Assembly (NCBI GenBank): GCA_035506215.1
Contig: DATJPW010000389.1
Location: 1-28,256 of the forward strand
Direction of reading: 5' to 3'
DNA from: DATJPW01 sp035506215
Lineage (GTDB): Bacteria; Desulfobacterota; Desulfomonilia; Desulfomonilales; Desulfomonilaceae
Length of the DNA stretch: 28,256 bases
Shown here: positions 22,288 to 28,256 of the stretch, piece after piece
Layout of the letters: every line of letters begins with the position of its first letter
How positions within the stretch are numbered: position 1 is the first letter of the stretch
Notes under the pieces: model-generated
Told to the model about the DNA's origin: nothing
Database searches by the model: none
What the model saw: the letters and a program-made list of their open reading frames with translations, nothing else
Made by a program: the position numbers and the translations under genes

Positions 22288-23264
22288 AGGTAGGCGGTTT
22301 GAGAACAGCGGGAATCTGCTTGTGCCTGGTAGGAATCGGTATTTTGCCTTATCTGATCCCCATAACTCAGGTAAACATGGTCATCGAGATCGCTTTCTTT
22401 TCTCTCTATGCCATGAGCTTCAATATGCTTTTCGGTTACGGTGGGATGCTTTCTTTCGGTCACTCAGCCTATTTTGGCATCGGCGCATATACCGTGGCGC
22501 TTTTGTGCAAGTATTTCGCCGGCCTTCCGCTTCTTCTGATTCTCCTGCTGGGTGGCGTAGCGGGCGCCGTGGGTGGTCTCCTGGCAGGATTTTTCTGTGT
22601 CAGGCTCAAGGGGGCTTATTTTGCGCTTCTCACCATGGCCTTTAATCAGTTCTTCTTTGCCATTGCGCTGAAGTGGCGGTCACTTACAGGGGGAGATGAC
22701 GGACTGAGCATCAAACGCCCCGATCTTTGTCTGCCCGGCCTGGGCTCAATACCTATGAATAACGCCATTAATGTTTACTACTTGGTTATCGCAATTGTTG
22801 TCCTCTGTATCCTTGTTCAGTGGTATCTCACATCGACGCCTTTCGGGAATAGCGCTCTGGCAATCAAAGAGAACGATGAGCGAGCCGATTTTATCGGATA
22901 TGACATCTTCTCGGTCAGGCTGACGCTTTTCACGATCTGCTCATTCTTCGCTGGCATCGCAGGCAGTCTCTTCACCCTTTTCCAGGGAATTGTTTCCACG
23001 AGTTCCATTGACACTGCGATGTCCATGCAGGTTGTGTTCATGACCTTTATCGGAGGCGTCGGCTCTTTTCTTGGCCCAATTCTGGGCGCGGGCGTGTATC
23101 TCTATTTTACGGATTGGGTGAGCCGTATCACCGACCGCTGGGAGTTCATTCTCGGTGTGCTTTTCATCCTTCTTGTTATGTATCTGCGAACCGGTCTTGT
23201 CGGGCTCATATCGAACGAGAAGATAATAAGCATGTTCCGTCTTGGTAGGGACATAAGCAAATGA
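22284..23264 (+). CDS. livM: Branched-chain amino acid/organic acid ABC transporter permease LivM
   Basis: A 326-residue permease, partner of LivH. Recognisable are NMLFGYGGMLSFGHSAYFGIGAY (in part), RLKGAYFALLTMAFNQ, the coupling loop AIKENDERADFIGYDIF-SVRL where the ATPase docks, and a C-terminal IGGVGSFLGPILGAG. Its ATG overlaps the livH stop by four bases (ATGA), as does its own stop with livG, showing tight translational coupling through the transporter genes. Confidence 0.93.
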   Translation: MKVGGLRTAGICLCLVGIGILPYLIPITQVNMVIEIAFFSLYAMSFNMLFGYGGMLSFGHSAYFGIGAYTVALLCKYFAGLPLLLILLLGGVAGAVGGLLAGFFCVRLKGAYFALLTMAFNQFFFAIALKWRSLTGGDDGLSIKRPDLCLPGLGSIPMNNAINVYYLVIAIVVLCILVQWYLTSTPFGNSALAIKENDERADFIGYDIFSVRLTLFTICSFFAGIAGSLFTLFQGIVSTSSIDTAMSMQVVFMTFIGGVGSFLGPILGAGVYLYFTDWVSRITDRWEFILGVLFILLVMYLRTGLVGLISNEKIISMFRLGRDISK

Positions 23265-24019
23265 CAATTCTTGAACTTCAGGGCGTACACAAAGATTTCA
23301 AGGGACTGACCGTATTAAACGACATAAACCTTGCAATTGAAGAAGGTGAGTGCCACGCGATCATAGGCCCCAACGGGGCCGGGAAGAGCACGCTTTTTAA
23401 CGTCATATCCGGCAAGTATAAACCCACGCAGGGAACGGTTCGTTTCAACGGCGAGGACATTACGGGCCTCGCTCCTCATAAGATATCGAGGAAGGGGCTT
23501 GCCCGGTCTTTTCAGATTACAAACGTGTTTCCCGGGATGACAGTGTACGGAAATATCAGAAATGCGATTCTCTCAAGAAGAGGGATTCGACTTAGCATGT
23601 TGGTGAGGCTAAAGAATATAGATGCTGTGCATCAGGAGGCTATTGAACTCATCAATGTCTTGGGATTGGATGCGATCAAGGATGTTCCAGCCAGCGAGCT
23701 TTCATATGGTCAGCAAAGGGCCCTTGAGGTGGGGATCGCTCTGGCCACGGATCCTAAACTCATCCTCCTTGACGAACCAACAGCAGGTATGACGAGAGAG
23801 CAGAGCAGAGAAGCTGTTTCTCTCATCAAGAATATAACAAAAGGAAAGACCCTCATGGTCGTAGAGCACGACATGGATGTGGTTTTCAGTATGGCAGACA
23901 GGATTACGGTGCTTTCATATGGTGTCGTGCTTGCGTCCGGTCGACCTGATGATATTCGCAGGGACGAAGCAGTCAAAAAAGCTTATCTGGGAAAAAAGAG
24001 ACATGCTCGAGGTCAATAA
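23261..24019 (+). CDS. livG: ABC transporter ATP-binding protein LivG
   Basis: A 252-residue nucleotide-binding subunit. Walker A GPNGAGKST is at 36-44; the family loop RSFQITNVFPGMTVYGN, the signature ELSYGQQRALEVG, Walker B LILLDEPTAGM and the switch histidine in VVEHDMDVVF follow in order. All catalytic residues are intact. It forms the ATPase pair with LivF, whose gene begins 17 bases before this one ends. Confidence 0.95.
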   Translation: MTILELQGVHKDFKGLTVLNDINLAIEEGECHAIIGPNGAGKSTLFNVISGKYKPTQGTVRFNGEDITGLAPHKISRKGLARSFQITNVFPGMTVYGNIRNAILSRRGIRLSMLVRLKNIDAVHQEAIELINVLGLDAIKDVPASELSYGQQRALEVGIALATDPKLILLDEPTAGMTREQSREAVSLIKNITKGKTLMVVEHDMDVVFSMADRITVLSYGVVLASGRPDDIRRDEAVKKAYLGKKRHARGQ

Positions 24020-24710
24020 GATCAACTCGTTCTATGACAAAAGCCATGTTCTCCACGACGTGTCGCTTGAGGTACATGAGGCTGAGATTGTTGGACTTTT
24101 AGGAAGGAACGGAGTAGGTAAATCCACCACTCTTAAGAGCATAATGGGTATTGTTCGTCCCAAAGACGGCTCCATCAAATTTAGTGGCAAAGAGACGGTA
24201 GGTCTTAAGCCATATCAGATGGCAAAGCTCGGTGTAGGCTATGTTCCCGAAGACAGGAGGATATTCCCTACTCTTACGGTCAGGCAAAACCTTTTGTTAG
24301 GCATGAAGTCAGGACAGAAGCAAAAAACCGAGTCCAGCTGGACTATTGAAAAAGTCTATGATTTTTTCCCGGAATTGAGGCACAGAGATTCTTTCAAGGG
24401 AGGCAATCTGTCCGGAGGTGAACAGCAGATGCTTACCATCGGACGGACCTTGATGGGAGACCCCTCGCTTGTACTTATCGATGAGCCCACTGAAGGGCTT
24501 GCTCCGCAAGTCGTTGAAACCGTTGTCAATGTCATTGAAGAGATTCATCGTTCCGGGGCCTCTGTGGTGCTTGTGGAACAATCAATGGATGTTGTGATGG
24601 ACCTGGCTGATTCCGTGATGATTATGAACAAAGGTGAAATCGTCTATAAGGGAACACCTGATGACTTGCAGGCGAGCCCACACATTATCGAAACGTACCT
24701 GGAAGTATAA
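24003..24710 (+). CDS. livF: ABC transporter ATP-binding protein LivF
   Basis: A 235-residue nucleotide-binding subunit with Walker A GRNGVGKST (34-42), GYVPEDRRIFPTLTVRQNL, signature NLSGGEQQML, Walker B LVLIDEPTEGL and VLVEQSMDVV. The ATG at 24003 gives the normal LivF N-terminus MLEVNKINSFY; an upstream in-frame start would run through livG in another frame. It overlaps livG by 17 bases. A 102-base gap then precedes the binding-protein gene. Confidence 0.95.
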   Translation: MLEVNKINSFYDKSHVLHDVSLEVHEAEIVGLLGRNGVGKSTTLKSIMGIVRPKDGSIKFSGKETVGLKPYQMAKLGVGYVPEDRRIFPTLTVRQNLLLGMKSGQKQKTESSWTIEKVYDFFPELRHRDSFKGGNLSGGEQQMLTIGRTLMGDPSLVLIDEPTEGLAPQVVETVVNVIEEIHRSGASVVLVEQSMDVVMDLADSVMIMNKGEIVYKGTPDDLQASPHIIETYLEV

Positions 24711-24812
24711 CCAAAGATTTGTACAAAAGCATTGTCAAAAGGCAGACATTAAGAAGTGACCGATGCTTCAGGTTCATTTGTGTTCTATCAATCTACACCG
24801 GGGAGGCATTCC

Positions 24813-26072
24813 ATGAAGAGTCGCATATCAGGCATTAGATTGGCTGTCGTACTTCTGCTGGCCGTTTTTTTGTGCTCTGCTGTAGGTCTCGCACAGGACC
24901 AAAAGCAACCCATCGTGTTTGCTCTTATTGAACCATTATCAGGTCCATTTAAGGATGTGGGGACTGAAGTCGCAGCATATGTCGAATATGGGGTCGAGCA
25001 ACTCAATACGGCAGGCGGGCTATTGGGACGACCTGTAAAACTTGTTCAGTATGACAATCAAATGAAACCGGATATAGCGGTACGAATGGCCCGGAAAGCG
25101 GTGCTGGAAGACGGCGCAAAGGTCATTATGAGCCACACTAACAGCGCTGTCGGTCTTGCTCTTGCCAAGCTCGCGAAGGAATTGAATGTCATCCACGTCA
25201 TACTGCACAATGAAGCCGATGAGATTATGGGTTCGGAATTCCAAGTTAATTCCTTCAGAGTATGCCTTAGCACCTCGATGCATTCGGGGATTCTAGCGAA
25301 TTATTTCGCTTCAAGCCCGTACAAAAGGTTCTACATCCTGAATCAGGACTACGCCTTCGGACACGCTGTGGCGGAATCCTTCAAAAAGACTTTTCAGAAG
25401 GCCAAGAAGGCCGACCAGGAGATTGTGGGAGAAGATTATCACCCGATGGCCACAAAAGACTTCGGTCCCTATGTCACCAAGGCTATCGCGGCAAAACCTG
25501 ATGTAATTATTACCGGGAATTTCGGCCCAGATCTTCCGAATCTTATGAAACAGTCGAGAGACCTGGGTCTGAAGGCGATATTTGGTTCCTATTACCTCGA
25601 TAACCCCACCTACATGAACCAGGCACGGGATGCCGGCTTGGGAAGCGTAACGGCGGAGCTTTACCTGGCAACTTTGAAGACCAAGAAAAATGAGGAATTC
25701 GTGAAAGCGTGGCAGACCTGGTTCAAGAAGCATTATCCGGACAGACCCACCTTCTACCTGGTCCCAAGCTCTGTGGCCCTTAGCGTAGATGCCATGCTTT
25801 TCGTTGGTGAGGCTATAAAGAAGGCGAACTCAGTAGATGCAGACAAGATCATCCCTGCATGGGAGGGCATGAAGTTCGATGGAATGGCAGGCGAAACAAC
25901 CATGAGGCCCTGTGATCACCAGATACAAACGCCCGGTTTTATAGGCATAATGCAGAAGGATCATGCTTTCAAGAATGTGATTGATTTCCCGTTCCTCGGG
26001 GACCCCATCGTCATTCCAACTGATAAATTTGCAATTCCTCCAAAAGATACGGAGAATCCGCGATGTAAATGA
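24813..26072 (+). CDS. Periplasmic substrate-binding protein of the Liv-type ABC importer
   Basis: A 419-residue receptor of the Peripla_BP_6 (LivK-like) family. A Sec signal peptide spans about residues 1-27 (MKSR then a hydrophobic run to AVGLA, with likely cleavage before QDQ); the cysteine inside it is not in a lipobox. The mature protein starts with PIVFALIEPLSGPFKDVG, the usual first strand and ligand loop. Start chosen at the ATG at 24813 because GGGGAGG lies six bases upstream; an in-frame GTG at 24756 would put 19 residues before the signal peptide. It sets import specificity, but I cannot read the ligand from sequence. Branched-chain amino acids are not assured, given the catabolic neighbours. 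Confidence 0.9.
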   Translation: MKSRISGIRLAVVLLLAVFLCSAVGLAQDQKQPIVFALIEPLSGPFKDVGTEVAAYVEYGVEQLNTAGGLLGRPVKLVQYDNQMKPDIAVRMARKAVLEDGAKVIMSHTNSAVGLALAKLAKELNVIHVILHNEADEIMGSEFQVNSFRVCLSTSMHSGILANYFASSPYKRFYILNQDYAFGHAVAESFKKTFQKAKKADQEIVGEDYHPMATKDFGPYVTKAIAAKPDVIITGNFGPDLPNLMKQSRDLGLKAIFGSYYLDNPTYMNQARDAGLGSVTAELYLATLKTKKNEEFVKAWQTWFKKHYPDRPTFYLVPSSVALSVDAMLFVGEAIKKANSVDADKIIPAWEGMKFDGMAGETTMRPCDHQIQTPGFIGIMQKDHAFKNVIDFPFLGDPIVIPTDKFAIPPKDTENPRCK

Positions 26073-26126
26073 CGCTGTGGTCGCAGACCGGGAAGAGGCA
26101 CTCCAAGGCATTGAATAGCTTCTCCC

Positions 26127-26184
26127 GATTCATCGGAAATTGAATCAAACACGAACCTGAGCAAGGACGTAAAGACAAAACGTC
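26127..26184 (+). promoter_or_regulatory. Two small stem-loops between the binding-protein and BKACE genes
   Basis: GATTCA (26127-26132)/TGAATC (26141-26146) and GACGT (26166-26170)/ACGTC (26180-26184) are inverted repeats in the 177-base gap. They could stabilise or attenuate the polycistronic mRNA; neither is followed by a U-run. Confidence 0.3.
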
Positions 26185-26249
26185 TGACGGGCGACGCAGT
26201 GTGCCCCCTCCCCGTGAGACCGTTATTAATATAGGGAGACAAGAAGGAA

Positions 26250-27119
26250 ATGGAAAAACTTATCATAACAGTCGCAGTCACCGGTAGCCTGACCACCAGG
26301 CAAAACAATCCCAATCTGCCACATACACCCAGGGAAATCGCCAAATCCGCTGTCGATAGCTATAAGGCAGGCGCTTCTATAGTTCACATGCACGTAAGAG
26401 ACCCTCTGACCGGCGAGCGTGCCCACAAGGCTGAACTATTTGAAGAGACCATCCGAATCATCAGGAGTGAATGCGACCTAATAATCAATGTTACCACCGG
26501 AGTGGGGCCTGACTGGCCCCTGGATGAAAGAATAGCCGTTATACCGGCTCTCGCTGCTAATCCTGAAGTCAAGCCGGATATAGCTTCACTCAACTGCGGA
26601 TCTTTGAATTTCGGTATCCTTGACCGAAAGAAAAGGAAATTCATTCTTAATGACGTCCAGATGAATCCATGGACCACGTTGTTACACTACGCCGATACCA
26701 TGAAAGAATGTGGCGTAAAGCCCGAACTTGAGATTTACGACGCGGGCATGATCAATAATGCTCTCACTCTTCTGTCGCTCGATGCTTTGAAACCGCCTCT
26801 TCATTTTTGCTTCGTGCTTGGGGTCCTTGGTGGATTGCAACCGACCATCGATAATCTGGTATTTCTGAAGAATTCCATTCCTCAGGGCTCTACGTGGAGT
26901 CTATGTGCGCCGGGCGGGCTGAATATCCACAGCCTCGCTCCTGTTGCAATCGGCGCGGGCGGGCACGTGAGAACAGGACTCGAAGATTGCATATGGATTT
27001 CGAAGGGGGTCCTGGCAGAAAGCAATGCGCAGATGGTGGCCAAAATAGCTCACATGGCCGAGGAGATGGGAAGGGAGATCGCAACCCCTGCAGAAGCGAG
27101 AAAGATTCTCAATCTCTAA
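26250..27119 (+). CDS. Beta-keto acid cleavage enzyme (BKACE, DUF849)
   Basis: A 289-residue TIM-barrel metalloenzyme of the family that includes 3-keto-5-aminohexanoate cleavage enzyme (Kce). The family reacts a beta-keto acid with acetyl-CoA, releasing acetoacetate and the CoA ester of the remainder. The zinc ligands His46 and His48 (VHMHVRD) have exactly Kce numbering; the later RTGLED motif (Arg241, Glu245, Asp246) corresponds to Kce Arg226, Glu230 and Asp231, and the TTGVG loop at 82-86 and ASLNCGSLNF at 112-121 line the site. AGAAGGAA precedes the ATG. It is the last gene of the dehydrogenase/importer locus, which should supply its beta-keto acid. Substrate subclass is not assignable here. 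Confidence 0.92.
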   Translation: MEKLIITVAVTGSLTTRQNNPNLPHTPREIAKSAVDSYKAGASIVHMHVRDPLTGERAHKAELFEETIRIIRSECDLIINVTTGVGPDWPLDERIAVIPALAANPEVKPDIASLNCGSLNFGILDRKKRKFILNDVQMNPWTTLLHYADTMKECGVKPELEIYDAGMINNALTLLSLDALKPPLHFCFVLGVLGGLQPTIDNLVFLKNSIPQGSTWSLCAPGGLNIHSLAPVAIGAGGHVRTGLEDCIWISKGVLAESNAQMVAKIAHMAEEMGREIATPAEARKILNL

Positions 27120-27166
27120 TTACTATGGGGAGCCGGCCCACAGCGGTTTCATACCATTTCGCATTC

Positions 27167-27213
27167 AAATCCCCCCGTTCCCCCCTTTAATAAAGGGAGG
27201 TTAGAGGGGATTT
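27167..27213. repeat. Nested C/G-rich palindrome between convergent genes, likely bidirectional terminator
   Basis: Outer arms AAATCCCC (27167-27174) and GGGGATTT (27206-27213), inner arms CCCTTT (27183-27188) and AAAGGG (27192-27197) with a three-base loop. A T-run continues on the plus strand after the right arm. It belongs to a widespread type of dispersed intergenic palindrome (CCCCC/CCCTTT-AAAGGG/GGGGG). Placed between the BKACE gene and the convergent kinase, it probably ends both transcripts. Confidence 0.65.
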
Positions 27214-27240
27214 TCTTATAGACTTGAACGCGAATTGGTT

Positions 27241-28256
27241 TCACTCCCGGGCTGCGATGCGGTCCGGGATCGTGAAGAAGAAAGTTGACCCGTCACCGGG
27301 TTCGGATTCTGCCCAAATTCGTCCTCCGTGCTGCTCCACAATCTTCTTGCAATTCGCCAGACCAATCCCGTGGCCTGCTCGGCCCGCGGCGTTTTCCAGC
27401 CGTTCGAAGATGCGAAAGATTCGGTTTAGGTAGGGTGGTTCAATGCCGATGCCGTTGTCCTTCACGTAGAACTTCCACTGAGATTCTTCCCGCACCGCGC
27501 CGATGTGGATTTCCAGAGGTCTGTCGCCGGCAAACTTAATGGCATTGCTCAGAAGGTTTTGAAATAATTGTCCCAGTTGTAAGGGATCGGCCATTAAGGT
27601 TGGAAGCGTCTCGCTGGTCACTGTAGCGCGGCTTGCGCCTATTGCCGATTTTAGATTCGATATAGCGGTGTCCCGAACCATATTACAATCGGTCCGCTCA
27701 AGCGACGGCTTCATTGTTCCCAAACGCGAATAGGCCAGTAGACCTTGAATAAGGGAGTCCATTCTAAAAATGATGTCAAGAGCGCTACCGATGAATTTCC
27801 TAGCCTCAGCATCAAGCGTGTCTCTATAATGCCGCTTCAACATCTTTACATAGGCTGCCACCCCAACAAGGGGCTCTCTGAGGTCGTGAGCCACCACGTA
27901 AGCGAACTGCTCAAGTTCCTTATTACTGCGCTCGAGAGCTTCAGTTCTGGCACGCAACATGTCCTCTGTGCGCTTCAGATCAGTCAGGTTCTTGGTTATG
28001 CTTGCTATGCCGATGGGTTTGCCTTTTTGGTCGGTCAAAAGAGAGAGGCTTAAGAGCACGGGGATGGTCTCGCCCGACTTTGTGCGGTGAAGGGCCTCTA
28101 CATTTTCAACCCTTTCACCGCGCTTGCATTGTTCCCGCAATTCGTCAACCCTGGCATGCCGGTCAGGATGTACCAGCGTCTTGAAGGGCTTACCGATTAA
28201 CTCGTCTCGGCGCCAGCCGTAGGTCTCTTCAGCGGCCTGGTTAAGGTCAACGATAG
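27241..28256 (-). CDS. PAS-domain sensor histidine kinase (N-terminal part outside window)
   Basis: The open frame runs to the window's right edge, so the 5' end is missing. The visible 338 residues begin inside a PAS domain (NQAAEETYGWRRDELIGKPF, with PAC segment ending GIASITKNLTDLKR). A short coiled linker and the HisKA helix with phosphoacceptor His in YVVAHDLREPL follow, then the HATPase domain with N-box NLLSNAIKFAGD, G1 DNGIGI and G2 GHGIGLANCKKIVEQHGG. No receiver domain or membrane segment is in the visible part. It would phosphorylate an unseen response regulator. It is convergent with the BKACE operon and no functional link is evident. Confidence 0.93.
   Translation of the reverse strand, partial: IVDLNQAAEETYGWRRDELIGKPFKTLVHPDRHARVDELREQCKRGERVENVEALHRTKSGETIPVLLSLSLLTDQKGKPIGIASITKNLTDLKRTEDMLRARTEALERSNKELEQFAYVVAHDLREPLVGVAAYVKMLKRHYRDTLDAEARKFIGSALDIIFRMDSLIQGLLAYSRLGTMKPSLERTDCNMVRDTAISNLKSAIGASRATVTSETLPTLMADPLQLGQLFQNLLSNAIKFAGDRPLEIHIGAVREESQWKFYVKDNGIGIEPPYLNRIFRIFERLENAAGRAGHGIGLANCKKIVEQHGGRIWAESEPGDGSTFFFTIPDRIAARE

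Noticed and set aside
1..28256. CRISPR arrays, insertion sequences, tRNA or rRNA genes
   Set aside because: No regularly spaced repeats, transposase motifs, cloverleaf or ribosomal RNA signatures were seen.

Overview
The window reads as chromosome from an anaerobic, probably sulfate-reducing or syntrophic bacterium. Desulfobacterota (Desulfomonile-like or related) is my best guess. The basis is the gene content: ferredoxin-dependent 2-oxoacid oxidoreductase, oxygen-sensitive ThiH rather than ThiO, radical SAM enzymes, an Rrf2 regulator beside cysK, FCD-type GntR regulators and a Liv-type amino-acid/organic-acid ABC importer. The organism assignment is inference. I saw no rRNA, tRNA, phage gene, transposase or CRISPR array.

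Region 1 (1-3461): the 3' end of thiC, then a two-ring CDC48/p97-type AAA+ ATPase and an overlapping FadR-like GntR regulator, all rightward and closely spaced. Region 2 (3958-8717): an operon of gamma, delta, alpha and beta subunits of a thiamine-diphosphate 2-oxoacid:ferredoxin oxidoreductase, followed by an OFA-family (oxalate/formate antiporter) MFS transporter. The alpha subunit carries Arg31, Arg109, Asp112 and Asp116, which match the oxalate-binding and switch-loop residues I recall for Moorella oxalate oxidoreductase. I therefore read the operon as oxalate uptake plus ferredoxin-linked oxalate oxidation to CO2. A separate NAD-dependent epimerase-like gene follows (8981-9913).

Region 3 (10220-13089): thiGHSE, the thiazole branch and phosphate synthase of thiamine synthesis, ending at a strong hairpin shared with a convergent radical SAM/SPASM protein (13170-14552, minus). 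Region 4 (14553-18048): a gene-poor stretch holding a three-stem palindromic structure, then an Rrf2 regulator with possible Fe-S ligands, cysK and a cystathionine gamma-synthase/lyase, with several inverted repeats in the cysK leader. A small cysteine-rich protein lies convergently at 18072-18344.

Region 5 (18509-27119): a self-contained catabolic locus. A divergent FCD/GntR repressor faces an operon of 3-hydroxyacyl-CoA-dehydrogenase-fold dehydrogenase, threonine-dehydrogenase-like SDR, LivH, LivM, LivG, LivF, periplasmic binding protein and a beta-keto-acid cleavage enzyme (BKACE/DUF849). The shared intergenic region has two identical 16-bp operator-like sites overlapping good divergent promoters. 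The probable logic is import of an organic acid, oxidation to a beta-keto acid, and acetyl-CoA-dependent cleavage to acetoacetate plus a new acyl-CoA. The substrate is not identifiable from sequence and this is the best candidate for an undescribed pathway. Region 6: a PAS/histidine kinase on the minus strand runs off the right edge.
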